Below, piece after piece: positions 47,232-56,368 of a stretch of 64,000 nt of DNA (its first letter is position 1; the number at the start of each line of letters is the position of its first letter). Below the pieces are notes generated by a model that worked only from the letters and a program-made list of their open reading frames with translations, did not search any database and was not told where the DNA came from. The stretch comes from Nitrobacter hamburgensis X14. Lineage in GTDB: Bacteria; Pseudomonadota; Alphaproteobacteria; Rhizobiales; Xanthobacteraceae. The position numbers and the translations under genes were made by a program. The stretch is taken from the NCBI RefSeq assembly GCF_000013885.1, contig NC_007964.1, positions 1,598,001 to 1,662,000 on the forward strand, read 5' to 3'.

Positions 47232-48032
47232 ATGTATCAGACCACCTATCATCGCCCCGCCAGCATCGACGAAGCCGTTTCGCTGTTCGCCAAGGGTTCC
47301 GATGCGACTTATCTCGCCGGCGGCCATACGTTGCTGCCGGTGATGAAGCAGCGGCTTGCGGCTCCCTCCGACGTGATCGATCTTGCGCGGATCAAGGAAT
47401 TGGTCGGCATTGAGGTGTCCGGCGACACGCTCACGATCAGGGCGGCGACGACCTATTACGACACCATGACCAATGCCGATGTGAAGAAAGCGATACCGGC
47501 GCTGGTGCATCTGACGTCGATGCTCGGCGATCCGGCGGTCCGTTACCGCGGCACCATCGGCGGATCGATCGCCAACAACGATCCGGCCGCCGACTATCCG
47601 GCCGCTGTTCTGGCTCTCGACGCGACCGTGAAGACCAACAAGCGATCGATCGAAGCCGACGATTTTTTCAAGGGACTGTTCACGACGGCGCTGCAGGATG
47701 GCGAGATCATCACCCAGGTCGCTTTCCCGATTCCGGCCAAGGCCGGCTATGCCAAGATGCGTCATCCCGCGTCGCGCTTCGCGCTGACGGGCGTATTCGT
47801 GGCGAAGACAAGGGCGGGCGACGTGCGGGTGGCCGCGACGGGCGCTTCGCAAAACGGTGTCATGCGGGTCGGTGCGATCGAGGCGGCGCTCGAGGCCGAC
47901 TGGTCGGCGTCGGCGCTGGACGCGATCAGGATTCCGGATGCGGGCATGATCGCCGACATTCACGGGTCGGCGGCTTATCGCGCCAATCTCGTCAGGGTGA
48001 TGGCCCAGCGCGCCGTCCAGCAGGCTGGTTGA
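47232..48032 (+). CDS. coxM: Molybdenum hydroxylase FAD subunit, CoxM-like
   Basis: A 266-aa flavin subunit. FAD-binding motifs are AGGHTLLPVMK and TIGGSIANNDPAADYPAA. It passes electrons from the CoxS clusters to the quinone pool or another acceptor. It follows coxL by 21 bases and is closed by a terminator; no coxD/E/F maturation genes follow in this window. Confidence 0.93.
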   Translation: MYQTTYHRPASIDEAVSLFAKGSDATYLAGGHTLLPVMKQRLAAPSDVIDLARIKELVGIEVSGDTLTIRAATTYYDTMTNADVKKAIPALVHLTSMLGDPAVRYRGTIGGSIANNDPAADYPAAVLALDATVKTNKRSIEADDFFKGLFTTALQDGEIITQVAFPIPAKAGYAKMRHPASRFALTGVFVAKTRAGDVRVAATGASQNGVMRVGAIEAALEADWSASALDAIRIPDAGMIADIHGSAAYRANLVRVMAQRAVQQAG

Positions 48033-48074
48033 TCCGGGCGATCGAACCCCACGCATTATTTGGTCCGCGTTGAT

Positions 48075-48106
48075 AGCGCGCCCTTGCGGCGCGCTGTTTT
48101 CGTTTT
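48075..48106 (+). terminator. Rho-independent terminator after coxM
   Basis: Perfect 8-bp stem AGCGCGCC / GGCGCGCT with a CTTGC loop, then GTTTTCGTTTT. Confidence 0.85.
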
Positions 48107-48125
48107 GCGACGATGCTATGCGTAA

Positions 48126-48163
48126 AAGATATATTGACAGTGTATCTTTATGGGGCGAGTATT
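48126..48163 (+). promoter_or_regulatory. NsrR-like operator overlapping a promoter
   Basis: A 23-bp interrupted palindrome at 48126-48148 begins AAGAT and ends ATCTT; inner bases ATATT on the left and GTGT on the right partly match the NsrR consensus AAGATGYATTT-n-AAATRCATCTT. A perfect -35 TTGACA (48134-48139) lies inside it, with AGTATT 18 bases further as possible -10. NsrR is a nitric-oxide-sensing Fe-S repressor of the Rrf2 family. Repressor identity is inferred. Confidence 0.5.
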
Positions 48164-48262
48164 CCTTCAAGTAAGGTCTTCTTACGCCGTCGGTTCTTAA
48201 GGACCGGCCGGACGCGGAGTTCATTCCGACGAAGCCATCAAGGGGCGACGACAGGAGCGGCC

Positions 48263-48523
48263 ATGTGTCAGACAAGTGAAGAGACGGATGTCACCGAGAT
48301 TGACGTGCGCAGCCTGGTTCCGGCGCAGCGCCACGCCAGGTTTTTTCAGATCGTCGGCGACCTGAGGGCGGGCGACTCGTTCGTTCTGGTGAACGACCAC
48401 GATCCCAAGCCGCTCTACTATCAACTTCAGGCCGAGCACCCCGACGCGTTCTCCTGGACTTACCTGGAGCAGGGGCCCTCGGTCTGGAAGGTTGAAATCG
48501 CCAAACAGTTCAAGGTCGCTTGA
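48263..48523 (+). CDS. DUF2249 protein, first gene of a putative NO-response operon
   Basis: An 86-aa single-domain DUF2249 protein: EIDVRSLVPAQRHARFFQIV, then DSFVLVNDHDPKPLYYQL and a final SVWKVEIAK strand. DUF2249 is a small alpha/beta fold often beside hemerythrin-like or nitric-oxide genes; its biochemical role is not known. AGGAG precedes ATG 48263. The stop overlaps the next TTG start by four bases. Confidence 0.88.
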   Translation: MCQTSEETDVTEIDVRSLVPAQRHARFFQIVGDLRAGDSFVLVNDHDPKPLYYQLQAEHPDAFSWTYLEQGPSVWKVEIAKQFKVA

Positions 48524-50004
48524 TTCGCACGCGGTTAGCTCACGAACCGCGTGCCTTTGTCGACAAGGCCGATCTTCCGCAGAGATCGCTTGTCGACCGC
48601 GCCGGCGGCCTCACCCCGCCGGCGCTTCCCTTCGAAAGGAGTGCCGCCGTGGTCGGCGTAGCGCTATCCCGCTGGACGATGTCCTATTTCGCGACGGCCG
48701 TGATCGCGCTGCTTGCCGCCGAGGGACTGATGCTGGCGGGAATTGGCTATCCGCAGGCGCCGATCGGCGCGCCGGCCTCCCTGTTGCTGGTGCATCTGAT
48801 TGCGATCGGCTGGCTCAGCCTGCTGATGTGCGGGGCCCTGTTTCAGTTTGCGCCGGTGCTGGTGGCCAAACCGCTCTACAACAACGCGCTGCCGCTGCCG
48901 ACGCTCGGCCTGCTGATCGCAGGTCTGGCGGCGCTGTTGCTCGCCTTTCTTCAACTCGGCGGCACGATCCACGCGCCGTTCGGATTGTTTCCGGCGGCTG
49001 CGGTCCTGCTCGGCGCGGGGTTCGGCCTGGTGCTGTGGAATCTCGGCCGTACGTTGTGGGCCGCGCGGCCGCTGCCGTTGCCGGCGCGCTTCGTCGTGGT
49101 CGGGCTGTGCTGCCTGGCGGCGACGGTGTTGTTCGGCATCGTCTTCGCGCTGGTGCGAGGCGGCGTCACCGCGCAATCGCAATTAGTCGATGTCGCCGCG
49201 CTGGGCCTGCCGATCCATGTAATCGCGGGCCTCGGCGGCTGGCTCACCTTCACGGCCGTCGGCGTCAGCTACCGTCTGCTGGCGATGTTCATGCTGGCGC
49301 CCGAGCCTGAAGGCCGCACCACGCGCGGCGCGCTCTATTTCGGCACCGCGGCGCTCGCCGCCATCATCCTCGGCGGCGTCGCGGCGATCTGCACGGCCAC
49401 CAACCTGATGTGGGCGGTTTGGGCCGCCGGTGTGCTCGGCATCATTGGCCTCGCGCTCTACGGCGGCGATATCCTGCATCTTTATCGCACGCGCAAGCGG
49501 CGTGTCATCGAACTCAACAGCCGCATGGCCGGCGTGGCGCTGGCGAATCTGGCGGCCACCGTGGCTCTCGGTCTCGGCCTGCTGCTGGCCGGACGTTTCA
49601 CCGATCATGTCGGCGTCATCGTCTTTCTGGTCGCCTTTGCGTGGCTGACCGGCTTCGGCCTCGCCAAGCTCTACAAGATCGTGGCCTTCCTGACCTGGCT
49701 CGAATGCTACGGCCCGGTGCTTGGCAAGACCGCGACGCCGCGCGTGCAGGATCTCGTCACCGAGCCGCGCGCAAAAAAATGGTTCGCACTGTATTTCGTC
49801 GCGGTGTGGGTCGCCGCAGCCGCCTTGCTGTTCACGCTGCCATGGCTTTTCCGACTCGGTGCCGGCGCGATGCTGGCGGCGACCATCGGCATCGGCTTCC
49901 AGTTGCTGCGCACCCGCCGCCTCGCCAACGTCGCGCCGGCGTTGCGGCTGCCCAAGGGCGCGCGGCCGCCACACCTGTTGCATTCATCGGTCCAGCCAAG
50001 CTGA
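48520..50004 (+). CDS. Polytopic membrane protein, possibly NnrS-like
   Basis: A 494-aa protein with about 12 transmembrane helices after a 50-residue cytoplasmic start. His residues sit inside helices (LLLVHLIAIGWLSLLMCGAL; LGLPIHVIAGLGGWLTFTA), a pattern shared with haem-copper membrane proteins and with NnrS. Translation starts at TTG 48520, coupled to the DUF2249 stop. Family membership is not certain; context with DUF2249 and an NsrR-like site favours a function in nitric oxide stress or denitrification. Confidence 0.72.
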   Translation: MIRTRLAHEPRAFVDKADLPQRSLVDRAGGLTPPALPFERSAAVVGVALSRWTMSYFATAVIALLAAEGLMLAGIGYPQAPIGAPASLLLVHLIAIGWLSLLMCGALFQFAPVLVAKPLYNNALPLPTLGLLIAGLAALLLAFLQLGGTIHAPFGLFPAAAVLLGAGFGLVLWNLGRTLWAARPLPLPARFVVVGLCCLAATVLFGIVFALVRGGVTAQSQLVDVAALGLPIHVIAGLGGWLTFTAVGVSYRLLAMFMLAPEPEGRTTRGALYFGTAALAAIILGGVAAICTATNLMWAVWAAGVLGIIGLALYGGDILHLYRTRKRRVIELNSRMAGVALANLAATVALGLGLLLAGRFTDHVGVIVFLVAFAWLTGFGLAKLYKIVAFLTWLECYGPVLGKTATPRVQDLVTEPRAKKWFALYFVAVWVAAAALLFTLPWLFRLGAGAMLAATIGIGFQLLRTRRLANVAPALRLPKGARPPHLLHSSVQPS

Positions 50005-50015
50005 AGGAGAGACGC

Positions 50016-50543
50016 ATGACAACTCAATTCATGGACGTCGACGTTCGCCCAACCCTGCGTGCCGGCGGCGAGCCGTTCGGCGAGATCATGGCGGCGGTGG
50101 CGAAACTGCCGCCTGGTCAGGGCCTGCGGCTGCTCGCGACCTTCAAGCCGACGCCGCTGCTCCAGGTGCTTGGCTCGAAGGGTTTCAGCCACGAGGCGCG
50201 GGAAATCGGGGGCGGTGACTGGGAGGTGCTGTTCACGCCGGGCGCGGCGGCCGGCACCGCTCCGGCACGGACGGCGACCGCGACCGACGACAGCGCGTGG
50301 CCGGAGCCCGTGCAGCACATGGATAACCGCGATCTCGATCCGCCCGAGCCGCTGGTGCGCATTCTGGCCGCGACCGAAACGATGGCGCAGGGCGAGGTGC
50401 TGTCGGCGCTGCTCTGCCGCGAGCCGGCGTTCCTGCTGCCGGAACTGGCGAAGCGCGGTCACGCCTGGCACGGCGGCTTCGAGCCGGACGGCAAGACCTA
50501 CAAGATCCTGATTCGCGTCGGCGCCGCCAAACAGGCCGCGTGA
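50016..50543 (+). CDS. Tandem DUF2249 protein
   Basis: A 175-aa protein with two DUF2249 domains joined by an Ala/Thr-rich linker (residues 76-94). Domain 1: VDVRPTLRAGGEPFGEIM, LATFKPTPLLQVL, GDWEVLF. Domain 2: NRDLDPPEPLVRILAATETM, then HAWHGGFEPDGKTYKILI. The usual protein has one domain; the pair may come from fusion of duplicated genes. AAGGAGA precedes the ATG. Confidence 0.87.
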   Translation: MTTQFMDVDVRPTLRAGGEPFGEIMAAVAKLPPGQGLRLLATFKPTPLLQVLGSKGFSHEAREIGGGDWEVLFTPGAAAGTAPARTATATDDSAWPEPVQHMDNRDLDPPEPLVRILAATETMAQGEVLSALLCREPAFLLPELAKRGHAWHGGFEPDGKTYKILIRVGAAKQAA

Positions 50544-50554
50544 GGGGAGGCGGC

Positions 50555-50875
50555 ATGACGCCCGAAGCGAGCGAAGCCCTCGCCGGCGAGGTCAAGGAGG
50601 CGTTGCGCCTCGTGATCGACCCAGAGCTGGGCTACAACATCGTCGATCTCGGACTTGTCTACGACGTCGCCGTGGAGGACGGTGGCGTGGTTCGTGTCGC
50701 CATGACCACGACGACACGCGGCTGCCCGGCCACCGACTACCTCACGAACGGCGCGCGCGACGCGGCGTCGAGCGTGCCCTCTGCGGGTGCCGTCGATGTC
50801 GTGCTTACCTACAATCCGCCGTGGACGCCGGATATGATGACGCCGGACGCCAAGAGCCATCTCGGCATCGCCTGA
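50555..50875 (+). CDS. DUF59 / MIP18-family Fe-S assembly protein
   Basis: A 106-aa protein like SufT/PaaD: LRLVIDPELGYNIVDLGLVYDV is the DUF59 signature, and the conserved Cys lies in TTRGCPATDYL. Family members help to insert iron-sulphur clusters. GGGGAGG lies before ATG 50555; the GTG at 50540 is in frame but lies within the end of the previous gene. As last gene of the operon it may repair clusters damaged by NO. Confidence 0.88.
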   Translation: MTPEASEALAGEVKEALRLVIDPELGYNIVDLGLVYDVAVEDGGVVRVAMTTTTRGCPATDYLTNGARDAASSVPSAGAVDVVLTYNPPWTPDMMTPDAKSHLGIA

Positions 50876-50929
50876 TGGCGGGCCGAGTCATGGTCAGGAC
50901 GCGGCCGTCGCCGCTGGCATCGACCGGCA

Positions 50930-53425
50930 TCAGGTCAGGGGAATATTCCAGATGTCCTCGGCGTATTCGCGGATGGTGCGGTCGGACGAGAACCACGCCA
51001 TGCGCGCGACGTTGAGAATGCTTGAACGCGCCCACTCCGGACTATGCCACTTCATGTCGACGGCGCGTTGCGCGCGGTAATAATCCTCGAAATCGGCCGA
51101 TACCAGATAGTGATCGAGAAAACGCAGCGCGTGGGCGATGGGTGCGAAACGCGAAGGGTCGTCGGGCGAGAACACGCCGCGTTCGATGGCCTCGATCACA
51201 CCAGTCAGCATCGGCGATGACGAGATGATGCCGGTGGCATCCAGTCCCATGGCGCGGCGCTGGACAACCTCATCCGCTTTCATGCCGAAGATGAAGATAT
51301 TTTCCTCGCCGACATGCTCGAGAATTTCGATGTTGGCGCCATCGAGCGTTCCGATCGTGATTGCGCCGTTCAGCGCGAGCTTCATGTTGCCGGTTCCTGA
51401 GGCTTCCATGCCGGCGGTGGAAATCTGTTCGGACAGGTCGCTCGCCGGGACGATGATTTCAGCGGCGCTGACATTATAGTTCGGAATGAAAACGACCTTG
51501 AGGAGGTCCCTGATCGCGGGATCGTTGTTGATCACGTTGCCGATGTCGTTGATGAACTTGATGATGAGCTTGGCCTGCCGGTAGCTCGCCGCGGCTTTTC
51601 CGGCGAAAATCTTGATGCGCGGTGTCCAGTTGCCTTCCGGATTCGCAAGGATGGCCTGATAGAGCGCAACCGCCTCGATCGCGTTGAGAAGCTGGCGCTT
51701 GTATTCATGGATGCGCTTGATCTGGACATCGAACAGTGCCGATGGGTCGACGACAATGCCGAGCTGGCTGGCTATGGTCTGTGCGAGCGCAATCTTGTTT
51801 GCCCGCTTGACCGCCTGGAAGCGCTGCTGGAACGCGCGATCATCCGACAATGGCTCCAGCATCCGCAACCGCTCGGGCTCGTCGAGAACCGCAGCGCCAC
51901 ATGCATCCTGCAGCAGTGAGGTGAGTTCCGGATTGCATTGATGTAGCCAGCGCCGGAAGGTAATGCCGTTGGTCTTGTTGGTGATGCGGCCCGGATAAAG
52001 GCTGTTCAGATCGGCGAACACGGTTTCGCGCATCAGCTCGCTATGCATGGCGGAGACACCATTAATGCGGTGGGAACCAACGAAGGCGAGATGCCCCATG
52101 CGGACGCGGCGGCCGCCTGTTTCGTCGATCAGCGACACCGATGCCCGCGAACGGGCGTCCGCTCCAAAATGTTTTTCCGCCGCGGCAAGATGGTCGACGT
52201 TGATCCGGTAAATGATGTCGAGATGGCGCGGCAGCATCCGCTCGAACAGTTCGACCTGCCAGGTCTCGAGTGCCTCCGGCAACAGCGTGTGATTGGTATA
52301 GGAGATTGTCCTGGTGGTGATGTCCCAGGCATCGTCCCAGCCGATCTGATATTTATCCACCAGCAGCCGCATCAGTTCGGGAACGGCAAGGCTGGGGTGG
52401 GTATCGTTGAGCTGGATCGCGGCATGGGACGGCAGCGATCTGATGTCGCCGTCGCTGTGCAGATGGCGATCGAGGATGTCCTGCAACGAGGCGGAGACGA
52501 AAAAGTACTCCTGACGCAGGCGCAATGCGCGGCCGGCCGGCGTTTCGTCGCTTGGATAGAGAAATTTCGAAATCGCTTCCGCCCGCGCCATCTCCGACAT
52601 CGCGCCGAGGTGATCGCCGTTGTTGAAGGTGTCGAGGCGCATCGGATCGACCGCGCGTGCGGACCACAGCCGCAGCGCGTTGACGTGATGGCCGCGCCAG
52701 CCGACGATCGGCGTGTCGTAGGCAACCGCTTGAATGGTCTCATCCGGTATCCAGAGCGTCCGGGATGGTTTATCGGTCTGCTCGATGCGGTCGAGATGTC
52801 CACCATACTGGATATCGAACACCACGTCGCCGCGTTCGAATTCCCAGGGGTTACCGGAGAGCAGCCACTGTTCGGGAAACTCTTCCTGCCATCCGTCGGA
52901 AACGATCTGACGAAACAGTCCGTGTTCATAGCGAATGCCATAGCCTCGCGCCGGAATCGCCAGCGTCGCCATGCTTTCCATGAAACACGCGGCGAGCCGG
53001 CCCAGGCCTCCGTTGCCGAGCGCGGCATCCGGTTCGGCGTCGCGCAACGCGTCGAAATCAATTCCGAGATCCTCGACCGCCGTGCGGAACGGCCCCATCA
53101 GCGACATGTTGGTGAGGGCGTCGGTCAGCAGACGTCCGATCAGGAATTCAAGGGACAGATAATAGACGCGCTTGTCGCCACGCCTCTGAGCGGCACGATC
53201 GGATTGAAGCCATTGATAGACGATGCGGTCGCGCAGCGTCAGCGCCGCCGCGATATACCAGTCGTGGATATTGGCGCGCTTGACATCCTTTCCTGCCGCC
53301 AGAACGATTTTGGACAGTATCGCGCTCTTGATCTCCGCGACGATGTCGTCGTCTCCGGATTCGGGCCGGATCGGTGCGTCATCTTCAAGGATGCGATCCT
53401 GCTTGGGAGGAGATTCAAAGACCAT
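50930..53425 (-). CDS. glgP: Glycogen/maltodextrin phosphorylase
   Basis: An 831-aa enzyme that releases glucose 1-phosphate from alpha-1,4 chains. PLP is bound at K682 in ASGTGNMKLAL; KRIHEYKRQLLN and the N-terminal ALGNGGLGRLAACFMESM are family signatures. Full length. It is the last gene of the minus-strand glucan block, 90 bases after treY, and converges on the DUF59 gene with a 54-base gap. Confidence 0.96.
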   Translation of the reverse strand: MVFESPPKQDRILEDDAPIRPESGDDDIVAEIKSAILSKIVLAAGKDVKRANIHDWYIAAALTLRDRIVYQWLQSDRAAQRRGDKRVYYLSLEFLIGRLLTDALTNMSLMGPFRTAVEDLGIDFDALRDAEPDAALGNGGLGRLAACFMESMATLAIPARGYGIRYEHGLFRQIVSDGWQEEFPEQWLLSGNPWEFERGDVVFDIQYGGHLDRIEQTDKPSRTLWIPDETIQAVAYDTPIVGWRGHHVNALRLWSARAVDPMRLDTFNNGDHLGAMSEMARAEAISKFLYPSDETPAGRALRLRQEYFFVSASLQDILDRHLHSDGDIRSLPSHAAIQLNDTHPSLAVPELMRLLVDKYQIGWDDAWDITTRTISYTNHTLLPEALETWQVELFERMLPRHLDIIYRINVDHLAAAEKHFGADARSRASVSLIDETGGRRVRMGHLAFVGSHRINGVSAMHSELMRETVFADLNSLYPGRITNKTNGITFRRWLHQCNPELTSLLQDACGAAVLDEPERLRMLEPLSDDRAFQQRFQAVKRANKIALAQTIASQLGIVVDPSALFDVQIKRIHEYKRQLLNAIEAVALYQAILANPEGNWTPRIKIFAGKAAASYRQAKLIIKFINDIGNVINNDPAIRDLLKVVFIPNYNVSAAEIIVPASDLSEQISTAGMEASGTGNMKLALNGAITIGTLDGANIEILEHVGEENIFIFGMKADEVVQRRAMGLDATGIISSSPMLTGVIEAIERGVFSPDDPSRFAPIAHALRFLDHYLVSADFEDYYRAQRAVDMKWHSPEWARSSILNVARMAWFSSDRTIREYAEDIWNIPLT

Positions 53426-53515
53426 CCTGAAATTCCGATCTGTTTCCGCCCATGTCGGCGGCGGGTCGCGAACTCGCCCGACTTTAGAATTTGTGATGCC
53501 TTACGCAGTCCGCGA

Positions 53516-56368
53516 TCAATGGGCGGTTTTGCCGAAATGGCCCTTGCCCTGGAGCGTATCGCGCTCGCGCTGTTTTTGGAACTCTTGTTCCAGCCGCCGG
53601 CCGCGAGCGATCTCGGACCTTGTAGAAACTCGCGCCGACAGCACAGCCGCCGGCAGCCGGTCAAACAGTCGCTTCAGGTCGAGTTTCCGTTCCGTCACCG
53701 CCGGATGGATGAGAGCCAGATTGCCGAGATCGACGCGGGCATCAAGCCGGTCAAACGCCGGCCAGGTCATGCCGGCGTCCGTGAATGGCGCAAAATGCCG
53801 TAGGACAGCGACAACGACGGCCTCGCTGCGGTGGGTGCGGACAAATGCGATGACGTGGCGGCGATCCGCGCCTTCGACGGTGAGCGGCCTGTAATCCCCA
53901 TCGGTGAAGACTTTCGCATGGCGCGCCCGCATGTCCAGAAGGTGATGCGTCCATGCGAGCTTGAGCCGACCGTCGCTCCAGCTCTCAGCGAGCGCTGCCA
54001 TATCAGCGGGTGCGGCGTCGAGAATGGCTTCGCGCGCCATAAAATCCACCGGCCGCCGGTTATCCGGATCGACCAGCGAGAAATCCCACAGTTCCGTGCC
54101 TTGGTAGAAATCCGGAACGCCGGGTATCGTCGCTTTCAGCGTGATCTGGCTCAGCGAGTTCAATGCACCGATCAGCGAGGTGCGACGTGCGAAGCTTTGC
54201 AGGGATTGAAGAAATTCGAGCGACCGGCGTTCGTCTATGATGCCGGCCAGAAATTGCCTGACGCCGGCCTCGTAAGCCGCGTCCGGATTGAGCCAGCTTG
54301 TTTGCAGCTTGGCCTCGCGGCAGGCTTTTTCGGCGTAGGCCTGCATTCGCGCTACAAATTCAGGTGCGATATCATCGAAGGGCAGGGCGCCGATCAGCGC
54401 CTGATACAGCATGTATTCGTCCGCCACGGACGGGCTGCGGACGCCGTTGTTTGTAGAAACCAATCCCGCATTAAACATTTTCCATCGCCCGACCATGCTC
54501 GCCCACTGGTCCGACAATTCGGTCAGTGCGAGAATCCGCGTCCGCGCGTCCTCTCCGCGTTTGGTGTCATGGGTTGCCGTGGCTGTCAGTCCGTGCGGCC
54601 GGCGGCCGGCGCGCTCGAGCATCTTGCGGTGAAAACCGGCGACATCGAGAGCCGGCGCGGCCGGGTCTCCGCCGACCTCGTTGAAAGCGAGAAGGCGGTG
54701 ATAACGATAAAAGGCGGTGTCTTCGAGAGACTTGGCCATCATCGGTCCGGTGAACTGCTGGACCTTGAGCGCAAATCGGCGGACCCGCTCACGGCTATGC
54801 GTCAGCCTTCCGGGGGCCAGCAGATCGAGCGTCAGCGTATCCTGCAGGAAGTCAAAAATCCCGTCATCGGCGGCAAACCACTCCTGCCGCGCTTTCGCGA
54901 TCGTCTCAGCGATGAGTTTTCGTTCGCCCTCGGCCGGTCCCGCCTGCGTGATGTAGGTGCGGTAAACCGGAAAATGCAGGACGAACAGTTCGAGTGCCTG
55001 GCGAAGGCTGTCCGCGGAATAGTCGCGCGTGGAATAATGCCCCGCCGCGATGCGGGCCAGCAACCGGGTGAGAACGGTGAATTCGCTTGCGAGCAAGGTC
55101 TCGATCACTCGCCGTTTGGCAGCGCGCAATACGGGATCGAAGGCGGGCGCGACATCACCGGCCTGACGCCAGACCTCGTCGAGGGTCTTGAGACCGTCCT
55201 CGTCGGCGAGGACATGGGTGATGGCGTTCAGCCACTCATAGCCCGTCGTACCGTCAATGCCGGCGAATTGCGGTGGCGCTTCGTGATCTCCGAGAATTTT
55301 TTCGATCAGCAGATAGAAAGGACGGCGATCCGCGCCCTGGGCTTCGCGGATCAGGCGCCGCAGACGCCTGCAATACTGTGCGGGATCGTACAGCCCGTCG
55401 ATGTGATCGAGCCGCAAGCCCTGAATCCTGTTTTCGGCGATCAAGCGGCGGACGAGCCCATGAATGCGGTCGAACGTATCGCGACCCTCGACACGAAGCC
55501 CCGCCAGCGAGTTCACGTCGAAAAATCGTCGATAGTTGATTTCGCTGGTTGCAAGCTTCCAGTGCGCAAGCCTGTAATGCTGTCGTTCCAGCAATTGATG
55601 AAGAACCTTGGCCTGCGCGGGTCTGTCAGGGCCGGACCGGTAGGCCTCAAGGCCTTGATCGATCGCAGCAGCGCCGCCGGCGATAGCCGCAATGTCGCGC
55701 TTGAGGGCGGATGCATGATCGCGCCCGGGATTATCCCGACCGGCGTAGCGTTCGGCGATCGCCAGCAGATCGTTCCGGGCGGACGTTGGCGGAAGCTGGC
55801 TCGCGATTGTCTTGACGATGTCGCTATAGCGTTCCGGTGCGATCGGCAGCCGGTGCTCGAAATACCACGCTGAAAAACTTCCGTCCCGCGGATCATACTT
55901 TAACTCGATGTCGCCTCGCGTGAGCGACACGCCGTAGGCCGATCCCAAAATCGGAAGCAACAGTCCCGGCTTGTTGCGAAACGGAAGTATGTCCCATTCG
56001 ATATCGAAGGAATCGGCGAACCCCGACTTCGGCCCCCATTCGAGCACGTCCAGCCACCAGGCGTTGTCGGCATGGTGCACGCCCATATGGTTTGGAACGA
56101 AATCAAGAACTAGGCCGATCCCGTGAGAGGTCAAAGCTGTACTCAGCCGATTAAAGCCGTCTTCGCCGCCGAGTTCAGGGTTGATGACATTGTGATCGAC
56201 GATGTCGTAGCCGTGGGTGCTGCCCCGGCGCGCCTTCATGAATGGCGATGCATAGAGATGTGTGATGCCCAGCTTCTTGAGATACGGAACGATCGCCACG
56301 GCATCGTCAAAAGTGAAACCGGACGTGAATTGCAGGCGATAGGTTGCACGCGGAATGCCGCTGTCCAT
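53516..56368 (-). CDS. treY: Malto-oligosyltrehalose synthase
   Basis: A 950-aa GH13 enzyme that turns the reducing end of a maltodextrin into an alpha-1,1 trehalosyl unit. IPRATYRLQFTSGFTFDDA and YASPFMKARRGSTHGYD mark the start; the GH13 nucleophile region is QGLRLDHIDGLYDP; TTGYEWLNAI and GVPDFYQGTELWDFSLVDPD are TreY-specific. The ATG at 56368 overlaps the treZ stop (TGATG); the longer frame is treZ antiphase sequence. Confidence 0.95.
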   Translation of the reverse strand: MDSGIPRATYRLQFTSGFTFDDAVAIVPYLKKLGITHLYASPFMKARRGSTHGYDIVDHNVINPELGGEDGFNRLSTALTSHGIGLVLDFVPNHMGVHHADNAWWLDVLEWGPKSGFADSFDIEWDILPFRNKPGLLLPILGSAYGVSLTRGDIELKYDPRDGSFSAWYFEHRLPIAPERYSDIVKTIASQLPPTSARNDLLAIAERYAGRDNPGRDHASALKRDIAAIAGGAAAIDQGLEAYRSGPDRPAQAKVLHQLLERQHYRLAHWKLATSEINYRRFFDVNSLAGLRVEGRDTFDRIHGLVRRLIAENRIQGLRLDHIDGLYDPAQYCRRLRRLIREAQGADRRPFYLLIEKILGDHEAPPQFAGIDGTTGYEWLNAITHVLADEDGLKTLDEVWRQAGDVAPAFDPVLRAAKRRVIETLLASEFTVLTRLLARIAAGHYSTRDYSADSLRQALELFVLHFPVYRTYITQAGPAEGERKLIAETIAKARQEWFAADDGIFDFLQDTLTLDLLAPGRLTHSRERVRRFALKVQQFTGPMMAKSLEDTAFYRYHRLLAFNEVGGDPAAPALDVAGFHRKMLERAGRRPHGLTATATHDTKRGEDARTRILALTELSDQWASMVGRWKMFNAGLVSTNNGVRSPSVADEYMLYQALIGALPFDDIAPEFVARMQAYAEKACREAKLQTSWLNPDAAYEAGVRQFLAGIIDERRSLEFLQSLQSFARRTSLIGALNSLSQITLKATIPGVPDFYQGTELWDFSLVDPDNRRPVDFMAREAILDAAPADMAALAESWSDGRLKLAWTHHLLDMRARHAKVFTDGDYRPLTVEGADRRHVIAFVRTHRSEAVVVAVLRHFAPFTDAGMTWPAFDRLDARVDLGNLALIHPAVTERKLDLKRLFDRLPAAVLSARVSTRSEIARGRRLEQEFQKQRERDTLQGKGHFGKTAH

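Noticed and set aside
48024..48060. FNR/NnrR-type site near TTGATCCGGGCGATCGAA
   Set aside because: The right half does not match ATCAA and it lies before the coxM terminator, so it is unlikely to control the downstream operon.
52043..53803. A 586-codon plus-strand frame
   Set aside because: It lies wholly opposite glgP and the end of treY, both with full catalytic motifs.
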